The notes under the pieces are model-generated. The model was not told the DNA's origin, ran no database searches, and saw only the letters and a program-made list of their open reading frames with translations. 64,000 nt of DNA. Source: Lachnospiraceae bacterium A4 (lineage in GTDB: Bacteria > Bacillota > Clostridia > Lachnospirales > Lachnospiraceae). Positions 34,085-43,945 of the stretch are shown here, piece by piece. The DNA is taken from contig KE159532.1 in NCBI GenBank assembly GCA_000403215.2, forward strand, positions 34,625-98,624, written 5' to 3'. The position numbers and the translations under genes are program-made. The number at the start of each line of letters is the position of its first letter. Positions within the stretch are counted from its first letter, which is position 1.

Positions 34085-36514
34085 ATGGGAATCAAGGCTA
34101 AGCTTTTGTTGATGGGGATATTTTCTATTGTTGTGGCAGTATGCATCGGTGTTCTTGGCATTAACTCGATCAACAGGAATGGAAGAAACAGTGAGATTGA
34201 ATCGATCGTCAATGAGATGGATGTGCTACAGGCCAAAAATCTCGCACTGGAGGCGCAGTATCAATACTATATTGACCAGAGCTATCTTGCGCAAATCTGC
34301 AGCAATTTAGAGCAGATGACGGCAAATGCTGAGCTGCTGCAGCGTCAGGCGGGAGGAAAGTACAAAGAGGACGTTGACATGATGCTGGACAGGCTGACGA
34401 GAAGCAGGGAAAATTACAGCAATATCAGTGAGTACAGCAGCACACGGGGATTTGACGGCGAGAGTGGCTTATACCAGCAGTACCTTGAAGCGGGCAGTGC
34501 GCTGACTGAAAGCTTTAAGGGGCTGGTGGACAAGCAGGAATGGCTTGAAATCAAATGGATAGACGCCCAGATGTGGTCGAGCGGCGAGCGTGTGGTGATA
34601 GATGACAAGGACTATGTAAAACTGGTTTACACAGGCCCTGTGCCGGAGAAGGTGAAGCGCAACTCGATGGCGTTTCGTATCGGAGGAACACTGACGTATC
34701 ATAATAACAGCTACATAACAGACATTAAACTGACCAATGGCACCGACGAGATGAACATTGATCTGGGTACGGTTGAGAGCGTCAGCGGTTCCGGGCTTGC
34801 CTATGTGGACAGTGAACTTACCACTTTTGACGGCCAGCCTGCGATTCGTGTGGGCTGTAATTTCAATGCGGCAAATGAGGGCTGGGAGGAGTTTGCGGTG
34901 CAGATTTCTGTCAAAGAGTATCCAGTACAGGATTATCATACGATTGTATACACGCTTTATCTGGAACCCACCGATCTGTCCTTTGACTATAAATACGGCG
35001 GGTCTTACTCTGGCGTCTACAGTTTTGAAACCAGCCATGAACAGCTTGACAGCATGGTAAATGCCTACAGCAAACTCGTGGTGGAAGGAAAAGCTGTGCC
35101 GGAGGATTATGCAAAGATAGAGGCGCTTGCGGCGGAGCTGGCAGAGAATATTCCGCTGTACACATCAAGCGGAGATCTTGCACAGGACTCTATTGCCAAG
35201 CTGAACGCAAAGAAGGAATTTCTCCAGCAGATGAAGGCGCTCGACGACAAGATTCTTGCCTTGAAGGCAGAGAATGTAGTGTTAAACAATGAGCTGAGCG
35301 CATTGTGCACCACGGTCAAGGACAAGACTTCTGCGGATATGGCGCAGGTAAAAGCTACTGTACAGCGCGTAAGTATTATAGTGATTGTATTGGCGTCAAT
35401 GGTACTAGTGGGCATGACGGTGCTGATCGGTACCGGCATTGACCGGACAGTCATGCTGTTCCGGCAGGCATTGGACAAGATTACACAGGGACAAATATCT
35501 GTTCGAATCAAAGCGGACGGACGCGATGAATTTTCGCAGTTTGGCAGGAGTCTGAATGTGTTCTTAGACAAACTCGAGGGCAGCATCACCCATTTACAGG
35601 GAATTTCGACAAATCTTGCGGAGACAGGCGGCAAACTCGAGCAGAAGGCAAACCAGACGAAAGGGGCGGCGTCGGTGGTGAGCACTGCGCTCGATGAGAT
35701 TGCAAGAGGCGCGGCGACGCAGGCAAGTGACCTTGCGGCTTCCTCACAGCAGGTATCGGGTATGCAGGAAAATATGGTTCACATCAGTCAGAGTGTGGAT
35801 GTCTTGTCAGAGACTGCCAAGGGAATGAACGAAAAAGGGACACAGGCGACCAGAATCGTCCAAGAGCTGAGCAGTACGAGCGACAAGACAACAGATGCCT
35901 TCCTGAGAATTTCAGAACAGATTCATAAGACGGATGCGTCTGTTGTAAAGATTCAGGAGGTGGTGAATCTCATCGCCCAGATTGCGACCCAGACCAACCT
36001 GCTGTCACTCAATGCCAGCATAGAAGCAGCGCGGGCAGGAGAGGCAGGAAAAGGCTTTGCTGTCGTGGCGAGTGAGATTCAGAAGCTGGCAGAGCAGACC
36101 AATTCCTCCGCAAAGGTAATTGATGAGATTATTTTGTCTTTGTCGAATGAGTCCCAGCAGACAGTACAGTCGATCAATGAGGTCACAGATATGATCGTGA
36201 ACCAGAAGGCAAAACTCGACGAGACCAAAGCGAAATTCGAGGTTGTGGAGGAGGGGATCCTGTCCACTGGCAAAGGAATGAAAACAGTGCTGGAGCAGGC
36301 AGATGTGTGCGGCAGGGCAGGCGAGCATGTCGTCAGCCTGATGACAAATCTCTCTGCCATAGCAGAGGAGAATGCCGCGACGACAGAACAGACAAATACC
36401 TCGATGAATGAGCTCAATGATGCCACGGCGTCGCTTGCGCGGACTGCAATGGAGTTAAAGCAGTTATCGGCATCAGTTGAGGAGAGCCTGAACTATTTCC
36501 ATACCGAAAAATAA
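34085..36514 (+). CDS. Methyl-accepting chemotaxis protein with helical sensor and beta-rich insert (MCP1)
   Basis: An 809-aa chemoreceptor. Transmembrane helices at about 4-27 and 428-452 enclose a 400-residue outside domain. The domain starts and ends with long helices like a four-helix-bundle sensor, but residues about 155-320 are beta-rich and unlike those helices (for example [20 protein letters not shown]). Inside are HAMP (about 452-510) and the signalling domain, with the conserved tip [34 protein letters not shown] split around residue 630-660. It signals to CheA/CheW encoded elsewhere. It sits between GH8 and the secreted xylanase, so a xylan-derived ligand is likely. ATG 34085 has GGAGG upstream; no clear promoter was found. 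Confidence 0.92.
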   Translation: MGIKAKLLLMGIFSIVVAVCIGVLGINSINRNGRNSEIESIVNEMDVLQAKNLALEAQYQYYIDQSYLAQICSNLEQMTANAELLQRQAGGKYKEDVDMMLDRLTRSRENYSNISEYSSTRGFDGESGLYQQYLEAGSALTESFKGLVDKQEWLEIKWIDAQMWSSGERVVIDDKDYVKLVYTGPVPEKVKRNSMAFRIGGTLTYHNNSYITDIKLTNGTDEMNIDLGTVESVSGSGLAYVDSELTTFDGQPAIRVGCNFNAANEGWEEFAVQISVKEYPVQDYHTIVYTLYLEPTDLSFDYKYGGSYSGVYSFETSHEQLDSMVNAYSKLVVEGKAVPEDYAKIEALAAELAENIPLYTSSGDLAQDSIAKLNAKKEFLQQMKALDDKILALKAENVVLNNELSALCTTVKDKTSADMAQVKATVQRVSIIVIVLASMVLVGMTVLIGTGIDRTVMLFRQALDKITQGQISVRIKADGRDEFSQFGRSLNVFLDKLEGSITHLQGISTNLAETGGKLEQKANQTKGAASVVSTALDEIARGAATQASDLAASSQQVSGMQENMVHISQSVDVLSETAKGMNEKGTQATRIVQELSSTSDKTTDAFLRISEQIHKTDASVVKIQEVVNLIAQIATQTNLLSLNASIEAARAGEAGKGFAVVASEIQKLAEQTNSSAKVIDEIILSLSNESQQTVQSINEVTDMIVNQKAKLDETKAKFEVVEEGILSTGKGMKTVLEQADVCGRAGEHVVSLMTNLSAIAEENAATTEQTNTSMNELNDATASLARTAMELKQLSASVEESLNYFHTEK

Positions 36515-36640
36515 TATCTATAAATAGTAGTGATAGTTTGTAAACTTTAGTAGGTTTTAAAAAATGCTAAAAAAGGCTAAAATGTACCTACAGATTTACG
36601 ATGCACGAACATTATTTTTTGAGTATGGAGGAGGGAAAAC

Positions 36641-39600
36641 ATGATTCGGTACAAAAGCAAAAAAATTCTGGCATTGATTTTGTCAGGGGTGCTGATCGCG
36701 GGAAGTGTTCCGGTCACGTCCAATGCTGCGGAGCAATCGGGTGAAAGCACCGAGGAATATGCAGAAAGCACAGACGGGCAGTATACGGACAGCACAGAGG
36801 AGAACCGTGCAGCCGGGAAGGACACGCCCGAAGAAAGTACTGACGAGGAGAGCAAGCCAGAGAGCAGTGCAGCGCATACCGATGAGGAGAGCAAGCCAGA
36901 GGAAAGCACTGTTGAAGGAAGTACTGACGAGGAAAATGCTGCTGAGGAAAATACTAATGAAGAAAATGCTGCTGATGAAAATTCAACAAAAGAAAATACG
37001 ACGGAGATAAACAGCAGCGAAGAGAGTACAGCTTCGGAGACGACAGAGAATGTGACAGAAACAGAGACAGATACAACGGAAACGGATACGAAAGAGACAG
37101 AAACGGAAAGCGAAACTGAGACGGAGGAAACAGAAGAAGATTTTAAGGTATTATTGAGCGACAGACAGATTGCGGAGACGGATAATATTCTATCAGGCTA
37201 CAATACAAGCTTTGAAGGAACAGATGAGAACGGGAAACTGCACTGGTGGAATCACGAAGCAGAAACAGGGGCAAAAGGTTCTATCGCTCAGGGAAAATAT
37301 GAAGAGAACCAAAAACCATCATCGGAATGTGGAAACAATTATTTACAGGTTCAGGCAGAAAGTGGTAAGAATAAGGCTTATATTTGTGATTCCAATATAA
37401 CGGGAAGCATGAAACCCCAAGTAACGTATGAATTTACTTATTATGCAAAATTAGCAGAGGGAACTGACAGTGGGGAAGTTCAGTTTCAAGTTACCAGCGT
37501 CAGCAAAGATTGGAGTTCCCAAAAACCAGCTTCAATAGAATTAGACAATGAAATTACACTTGACGCTGCTCAATGGAAGCAGGTAAGCGGAACCTTTAAA
37601 TTGCCAGCACATGACCAGCATGAGCAAGTAAAAGTAGAATTTTCAGGTTCAGAGGGCGTTTCCTTCTGTATTGATGACTTGAGAATCGCAGCAGTAGAGG
37701 ATGGAAATGCTGGAGGTGACAGGGTAATTTCTAACAATATCCTCTCAGACTACAATACAAGCTTTGAAGGAGTAGATGAGAAAGGAAAACTGTATTGGTG
37801 GAATGGGCCGTCATGGAGTCAGGACGGAATCGCACGGAAATCATATGAGGATAACAAAGCACCGACATCAGACTGCGGCGCATACTATGTAGAGGTCAGT
37901 CCATATGACGGAAAAAGTGAAGCACAAGTGAAGCATGACAACATCGGCGCAATCATTCAGCCGGAAATTACCTATGAGTTCACATATATCGCAAAGCTTT
38001 CAGAAGGGCAGGAGAGTGGTCAAGTCCAGTTGGAAATCAGCAGTGACGATACCAAAAAAGCTGAAATAAAATTAGATAAAGAAGTAACACTGAATGCTGC
38101 ACAGTGGCAAAAAGTAAGCGGAACCTTTAAACTGCCAGCCAATAGCAGTCATAAAGCGGTAAAAATAAAGTTCACAGGTTCAGAAAATCTTTCCTTCTGC
38201 GTCGATGACCTGCGCGTGGCAGCCACCGACCAAGGGAATGCAGAACACAGCGATAATCTGGTGAAGAATCCATATTTCGCAGAATCTGATCTCTCTATGT
38301 GGGAGAAGGCAAAAGGAGAGGCATCAATATCAACGGCAACGGCAGACAAGGCAATATTCGATGATATTGCTACCTATGGTGTCATCGAAAACAGGACAAG
38401 CAACTATGACTGTTTTGCACAGGACATGACAGGAATCCTCAAATCAGGCAGCTCGTATGAATATTCTTTCTATGTTAAGCTCGATGCTGAAGATTACAAA
38501 GATGCACCAGAAGAGCAAAGAGAGGTATGCTTTGGACCATATGTGACTGTTAATGGAACAAGCACTTACTGGGGTTCATATTCTTCAGGCGTGCTGGATA
38601 ACGGGTGCAGCAAAAAGATTCCAGCAGGAGAATGGGTCAAGTTCGAGGGAACCTTCAATCCCAAATTTGAAGGTGAGGCGGATGAACTGATTATTCGAAT
38701 CCTTGAGCAGGGAACCGATAATGGAAGCGGCGCAGGCATAAAAGGCAAGTATTATGTTACAGGTGTCTCTATCCATGAAGTCAAGAAACCCATCAAAGAG
38801 ATTGAGTGGGAAATCCCCAATCTCAAGGATACAGTTTCCAGCAACGATAAGGGAATCGGTACAGATGCCTACACAGGCGCGCTCCTCACGGTTTCAGATT
38901 TGTCAGACCAGCCGTTGATGGACTTGGTTCAAAAACATTTCAATGCAGTGACCTTTGAGAATGAGATGAAAATGGACGCCATGTTTGGCTATCATGACAA
39001 CAATAACTCGGCACCGGGGTTTGATACAATCACATGGACGCGTGCGGACGGTACAGAGATGAAAGACTACAAAGTTCCGCAACTGGATTACAGCAGGGCG
39101 GACAAGATACTGGATGCACTCAAAGAATGGAATACCAATCATCCAGACAGCGTTATCAAGGTCAGAGGGCATGTGCTTGTATGGCATTCACAGGCGCCGG
39201 AGTGGTTTTTCCATGAGGACTGGGATATCAATAAACCTGATGCCAGCGCAGAGGTGATGGATGCACGTCAGGAGTGGTATATCAAAACAGTACTTGAGCA
39301 TTATACAGGGGACAGCAGCCCTTATAAGGGAATGTTTTATGGCTGGGATGTCGTCAATGAGGCAGTCAGCGACAGCAGCGGAGATTACAGACATGAAGAT
39401 GAGAAATCCAGCTGGTGGCGGGTATACAAAAGCGAGGATTTTATCGTCAATGCATTCCGCTATGCCAATCATTATGCGCCGTCAGATCTTGAGCTTTATT
39501 ACAATGATTACAATGAGTGCATGGGAAATAAAGTATCCGGTATCGAAAAGCTGTTAAGAGAAGTAAAATCCCATGAAACGGATGAAAAGCTTCCTACAAG

Positions 39601-42600
39601 GATCGATGCGATGGGAATGCAGTCGCACCATACAATTTCTTCTCCGACAGTCAGCCAGATCAGGGATGCAGCGGTAAGGTATGGCAAGATCGTCGGAAAG
39701 ATACAGCTTACAGAGCTGGATCTCAAAGCAAGTGATGATTTTGATGGCACAGATGCCACACTTCAGAATGAGTATACCAAGCAGGCGTACAGATACAAAG
39801 AAATCTATGATGTGATGCGTGAAGTTGACGCGATGGAGGACATTGATGTCAACGGAATTACTGTGTGGGGTGTGATCGACGGCAATTCATGGCTCCAGGA
39901 CAGCAGTGATGTCGGAGGCGGAGCAGACGGAAGCAAGAAGCAGGTACCATTGCTTTTTGATGATGATTATAAAGCAAAGCCATCATTCTATGCGTTTGTG
40001 AATGCAGATAAATTAGAGCCGTACATTCGCAGCATCACAGTGATGCAGGCTGCGGATGACAATCCATATGCAAACGGAAAAAGCTATGAGATTCAGGGAA
40101 TCAATGCGAAGTTTATTCCAGTTTGGACAGATACGGAATTAAAAGTACAGGTGACTGTACCCGATACAACTGTTGATGCAGGCGACGAAGTTATATTGTA
40201 TATTGACTGGGATAAATCTGCGTCGGAGAATGCAGCGATCACGACTGTTCAAATGACAAGAGCAGAGTGTCAGGCTCAGGAAGACGGCTATATTGCAGAA
40301 TTTGCATTGCCTAGAGAATGCAGAACAGCGATGAACTTTAGCATGGATGTTGTCGTTTCGGACAATGGCAAGACATATGCTTTTAATGATATGACGATGA
40401 GCCAGGGAACGAGCAGCAAATATTATGCCTGGGCGATCACCAAACCTTATATGACGATCGCCCAGGTCGGCAATGGCATCATCGCGGTGGATGGTCAAAA
40501 GGAAACGGTGTGGGATCAGGCAAAGGATGTACAGTTGCAGATTCGTACAGGGACGACTACGGCAGCAGTTACAGCAAAGCTTTTATGGGATGAGCAATAC
40601 CTGTATGTGCTTGCGGATGTGACGGATGCAGCGCTTGATAAAACGTCTTCGGAAACGCATGAGCAGGATTCTCTCGAAGTATTTATCGATGAGAACAACC
40701 ACAAGTCAGATTCTTATGAGGACGACGACAAGCAGTATCGAATCAACTATGAGAATGCACAGAGTTTTAGCGGACTGAACTGCAATGAAGAGAATGTGGT
40801 GTCTGCGGCAGTTGTGACAGACAAAGGGTATATGATTGAAGCGGCATTCAAGTGGACAGAAATTGCGCCGGCAGTGGGAGATACGATTGGCGTAGAGTTA
40901 CAGATCAATGATGCAGAAGGCGGAAAGCGCATTGGTACAGTGAGCTGGTATGATGAGTCCGGACAGGGCTGGTCCTCACCGGGCGTATTTGGCACGGCGA
41001 CGCTGGGCGGCTTGATCGAAGTTGAGAGAGAAGGACTGTGGGCGTTAGAGATAGCAGATGTAACTTACACCGGAAAAGCATTGAAACCTCCAGTAACAGT
41101 ATATGACGGCAAAACACTGCTGACATTAGGCAGGGATTACACTGTAAGCTACAAGAAAAATACAAAACCGACAGAACAGGCAGAGGCAGTCATTAAAGGA
41201 AAAGGAAACTATGCTGGAAGCACTACAAAGAAGTTTAAAATTGTACCGAAGAATATCGCAGACGAAGATATTCTCATTCCGAATCTCTATGTCAAGGCAC
41301 CCAAGGCAGGCAAAAGCGTGACCGTAGCGCCAGTCGCGACAAGAAACGGCAAGAAACTGACCAAGAAGGATTTTATTGTAGAGAGTATTCAGGACAATGC
41401 AGGCAGCAAGGTAGACCGCGTGACACAACCGGGGACATACACGGTGGCAGTCAAAGGTGTGGACGCAAACGGATACACCGGAACCAAAGAGATTCAGCTC
41501 GTGGTGCTAAACAGCAGTCAGGTGCTCATGAGTGCGGTAAAGGTGACAGGCATTCAGAACAAAATATACACAGGCGATAAAGTTGTACCTGAATTTACCG
41601 TAAAATATGGACAGGAAACACTGGAAGCAGATAAGGATTATAAAGTATTCTGTGACAGCGTAGAAGTCGGTACTGCGACAGCAGTTATCAAGGGCATCGG
41701 TGAAAAATATGTCGGCGAAAAAACCGTGACATTCAAAATTACAGGCACCGTGTTAAAGCCAGCAAATGTTCAGCTCGAAAATGCTTCGAATCTGTATTAC
41801 ACTGGAAATGCGATAGAACCCGTGGTAAAGATTTCAGACGCAGAGCAGGACCGTGATTTTACAGTGTCATATGACAAAAATGTAAAGGCAGGTACAGCCA
41901 CGGTGACGGTAAAGGGCATCGGAAAATATACCGGAACCGTAAAGAAAACGTTTAAGATTGCACCGTTTGACATCCAGCAGAATCCGGAGGGCAAGCTCAG
42001 CTATCAAACTGCTGGTATGGAAGTACCTTATATGAAGGGCGGAAGCAAACTAAAAGCATCCGATCTGAAAGCAGTATTTAACGGTAAAAATCTGGTTGAA
42101 GGTACAGACTATACACTGGTTTATTCAGGAAACAAGAAGCTTGGAACAGCTACTGTTAAAATCAAGGGCAAAGGTAATTTCAAGGGAACGACAGCGCCAG
42201 TCAGCTTTACGATTCATGCACAGGACCTTGCCAAGTTGACAAATGTTATCATATCCGATGTGGCAAATAAGAATGCAAGGAAATACACCAATGTAAGTCT
42301 GACGATCAAGGACTTTGACGAAAAACCTCTGAAAAAGGGAACGGATTACAGTGTTACCTTCACAAAGACGGACGGCACAACACCGATTACAGAGACGCCG
42401 AAGGCGGGCGATGTGATTCGCGCAACAATAGAGGGTAATAATTGTTATACAGGAGAAATTTATAAAGACTTTCGGATTATAGACGACAGTGCGGATATTT
42501 CCAAGGCAGAAGTAGAAGTGACCCCGCAGTATTATACTGGAAAGGAAATTACATTGTCAGAGATCAATCCCGTCACAGGAAAACAGCAGATTTTCGTTAC

Positions 42601-42853
42601 CATCAATGTCGGCGGCGAGAAGAAAACGCTCAGGGAAGGAACGGACTATGAGATTGTCAAGCATGGCTACACTAAGAATATCAACAAGGGCACCGGAAAA
42701 ATGACAATTCGCGGAATCAATCAATATGGCGGAATCCAGACTGTTTCCTTCAAGATTACAGCGCAGGCGCTCGACCATGTAGAATGGTATGAAAACCTGT
42801 ATAAATCGTCAATGTCTGGCATCATGAAAATTTTATCCAATAAATACAACTGA
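36641..42853 (+). CDS. Secreted multi-module GH10 endo-xylanase
   Basis: A 2070-aa extracellular enzyme cutting the xylan backbone. Modules: signal peptide (to about 28, VTSNAAEQ), Glu/Thr/Ser-rich linker (about 30-175), two near-duplicate CBM modules (about 181-360 and 366-527), a third CBM22-like module (about 539-716), GH10 catalytic domain (about 724-1120) with acid/base Glu907 in WDVVNEAV and nucleophile Glu1025 in QLTELDLK, a CBM9-like region (about 1127-1460), and six Ig-like repeats of the YTGKxxxPxVxV...GTATVxxKGxGNYxG pattern to about 2045. There is no LPXTG or S-layer motif, so attachment through the repeats is a guess. ATG 36641 follows GGAGGAGGG. A terminator follows directly. 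Confidence 0.93.
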   Translation: MIRYKSKKILALILSGVLIAGSVPVTSNAAEQSGESTEEYAESTDGQYTDSTEENRAAGKDTPEESTDEESKPESSAAHTDEESKPEESTVEGSTDEENAAEENTNEENAADENSTKENTTEINSSEESTASETTENVTETETDTTETDTKETETESETETEETEEDFKVLLSDRQIAETDNILSGYNTSFEGTDENGKLHWWNHEAETGAKGSIAQGKYEENQKPSSECGNNYLQVQAESGKNKAYICDSNITGSMKPQVTYEFTYYAKLAEGTDSGEVQFQVTSVSKDWSSQKPASIELDNEITLDAAQWKQVSGTFKLPAHDQHEQVKVEFSGSEGVSFCIDDLRIAAVEDGNAGGDRVISNNILSDYNTSFEGVDEKGKLYWWNGPSWSQDGIARKSYEDNKAPTSDCGAYYVEVSPYDGKSEAQVKHDNIGAIIQPEITYEFTYIAKLSEGQESGQVQLEISSDDTKKAEIKLDKEVTLNAAQWQKVSGTFKLPANSSHKAVKIKFTGSENLSFCVDDLRVAATDQGNAEHSDNLVKNPYFAESDLSMWEKAKGEASISTATADKAIFDDIATYGVIENRTSNYDCFAQDMTGILKSGSSYEYSFYVKLDAEDYKDAPEEQREVCFGPYVTVNGTSTYWGSYSSGVLDNGCSKKIPAGEWVKFEGTFNPKFEGEADELIIRILEQGTDNGSGAGIKGKYYVTGVSIHEVKKPIKEIEWEIPNLKDTVSSNDKGIGTDAYTGALLTVSDLSDQPLMDLVQKHFNAVTFENEMKMDAMFGYHDNNNSAPGFDTITWTRADGTEMKDYKVPQLDYSRADKILDALKEWNTNHPDSVIKVRGHVLVWHSQAPEWFFHEDWDINKPDASAEVMDARQEWYIKTVLEHYTGDSSPYKGMFYGWDVVNEAVSDSSGDYRHEDEKSSWWRVYKSEDFIVNAFRYANHYAPSDLELYYNDYNECMGNKVSGIEKLLREVKSHETDEKLPTRIDAMGMQSHHTISSPTVSQIRDAAVRYGKIVGKIQLTELDLKASDDFDGTDATLQNEYTKQAYRYKEIYDVMREVDAMEDIDVNGITVWGVIDGNSWLQDSSDVGGGADGSKKQVPLLFDDDYKAKPSFYAFVNADKLEPYIRSITVMQAADDNPYANGKSYEIQGINAKFIPVWTDTELKVQVTVPDTTVDAGDEVILYIDWDKSASENAAITTVQMTRAECQAQEDGYIAEFALPRECRTAMNFSMDVVVSDNGKTYAFNDMTMSQGTSSKYYAWAITKPYMTIAQVGNGIIAVDGQKETVWDQAKDVQLQIRTGTTTAAVTAKLLWDEQYLYVLADVTDAALDKTSSETHEQDSLEVFIDENNHKSDSYEDDDKQYRINYENAQSFSGLNCNEENVVSAAVVTDKGYMIEAAFKWTEIAPAVGDTIGVELQINDAEGGKRIGTVSWYDESGQGWSSPGVFGTATLGGLIEVEREGLWALEIADVTYTGKALKPPVTVYDGKTLLTLGRDYTVSYKKNTKPTEQAEAVIKGKGNYAGSTTKKFKIVPKNIADEDILIPNLYVKAPKAGKSVTVAPVATRNGKKLTKKDFIVESIQDNAGSKVDRVTQPGTYTVAVKGVDANGYTGTKEIQLVVLNSSQVLMSAVKVTGIQNKIYTGDKVVPEFTVKYGQETLEADKDYKVFCDSVEVGTATAVIKGIGEKYVGEKTVTFKITGTVLKPANVQLENASNLYYTGNAIEPVVKISDAEQDRDFTVSYDKNVKAGTATVTVKGIGKYTGTVKKTFKIAPFDIQQNPEGKLSYQTAGMEVPYMKGGSKLKASDLKAVFNGKNLVEGTDYTLVYSGNKKLGTATVKIKGKGNFKGTTAPVSFTIHAQDLAKLTNVIISDVANKNARKYTNVSLTIKDFDEKPLKKGTDYSVTFTKTDGTTPITETPKAGDVIRATIEGNNCYTGEIYKDFRIIDDSADISKAEVEVTPQYYTGKEITLSEINPVTGKQQIFVTINVGGEKKTLREGTDYEIVKHGYTKNINKGTGKMTIRGINQYGGIQTVSFKITAQALDHVEWYENLYKSSMSGIMKILSNKYN

Positions 42854-42871
42854 ATCCATTCATTCAGATAA

Positions 42872-42905
42872 AAGAAAATCCCTCCATATAACGAGGGATT
42901 TTCTT
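42872..42905 (+). terminator. Terminator after GH10 xylanase
   Basis: AAGAAAATCCCTC (42872-42884) pairs perfectly with GAGGGATTTTCTT (42893-42905); 8-base loop. Confidence 0.88.
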
Positions 42906-43022
42906 GTGTATACAAGTATGCGCCGCTGTCAATCAGTCCTGCTGGCATGAACTTTTGTCTGGTAAATTCGCAGAATAAATGTTAAAATAGGCAGTATCAA
43001 GACGGAACTGGAGGAGGAGTAT

Positions 43023-43859
43023 ATGCTGGATTTGGAAATAAAAGAATATCTTTCAAAGGTTGGTATCCGCAGACTTCATGCGCTGGACACGGCACTCATT
43101 GAAGCCTTTGGACAAGACGAGGGGGAGAGGCACATAGAACGGCTGACACATCTGTATGATCAATCAGAAAAACGGTTAGTCTATGGGGAAGATGGAATAT
43201 CCTTTCTTCACCGTCAGGAGGAGATTGTCGATTACCTGAATCAAAGCTTGCAGATGAGCCTGCTTGCAGCATCGTTTTATGACCACGTGTTTTTCAAAAG
43301 AGTTCTGGAGTATCTTGTTAAGTATGACTCGTTTTGCGCGGGAGAGCTTGTGGATATTGGCTGTGGCAATGGGATACTGACCTGCTTTCTCGCACTGCGT
43401 CATCCCGAAGCGGTGATCACAGGAATCGAACTTTCGCAAAATGCAGTCTTGGCGGCAAGCGAGCTTGCCGCGCGCCTTCAAGTGGACAATGTGCAGTTTT
43501 ACAGCGCGGACAGGCTGCGGCAAAAGAGCTGTGACACGCTGTTTTCGTGCCGTACAGTGCATGAAAATGTCATATGGAGAGCGCTCTGCGAAGAGCCAGA
43601 ACCGGCATCGCTGTCCGTCGAGGAACACACCAGACGGCATAGCGCATATGCAACAGAGCTTGCGGCGTACATCAAGCCCAAAGGATATTTTATCAGTGTA
43701 GAGCGCTATGAGGAGGGCAACGCTTACACCGGTCTGCTTCGTGCATTCGAGCGCGCGGGACTTTGTCAGATCAGGGGGACACATATGCAGTTTTCCTGCA
43801 AAAATGGAGAGAATACGGCAGTGTTTCAGGCGATGATTTTTCAGAAAACAGGCGTGTAG
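43023..43859 (+). CDS. Class I SAM-dependent methyltransferase
   Basis: A 278-aa cytoplasmic methyltransferase. SAM-binding motif I is VDIGCGNGILTCFLA near residue 110, followed by the acidic motif II in ITGIELSQNAVLAASELAARL and DNVQFYSAD. The N-terminal 100 residues are helical and not assigned. The substrate (small molecule, protein or RNA) cannot be told. ATG 43023 follows GGAGGAGGAG. It lies between the two polysaccharide loci and is followed 86 bases later by an AAA-ATPase gene; no functional link to either locus is visible. Confidence 0.85.
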   Translation: MLDLEIKEYLSKVGIRRLHALDTALIEAFGQDEGERHIERLTHLYDQSEKRLVYGEDGISFLHRQEEIVDYLNQSLQMSLLAASFYDHVFFKRVLEYLVKYDSFCAGELVDIGCGNGILTCFLALRHPEAVITGIELSQNAVLAASELAARLQVDNVQFYSADRLRQKSCDTLFSCRTVHENVIWRALCEEPEPASLSVEEHTRRHSAYATELAAYIKPKGYFISVERYEEGNAYTGLLRAFERAGLCQIRGTHMQFSCKNGENTAVFQAMIFQKTGV

Positions 43860-43945
43860 CAGTGCCGGACGTGGACGGCGCTGGCGGCATGTTCCTTTCC
43901 ATGTCTGTGCGCAGAACCTGTGCAGAAAAAGAAAAGAGGTGCAGT

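Noticed and set aside
36550..36591. GTAGGT/ACCTAC inverted repeat before the xylanase
   Set aside because: Six-base arms in an AT-rich leader with 30 bases between are easily due to chance; no promoter could be fitted to it.
41050..42780. Repeated DNA in the xylanase 3' part as a possible recombination hotspot
   Set aside because: The similarity is at protein level (Ig-like repeats); the DNA copies are too diverged to call direct repeats.
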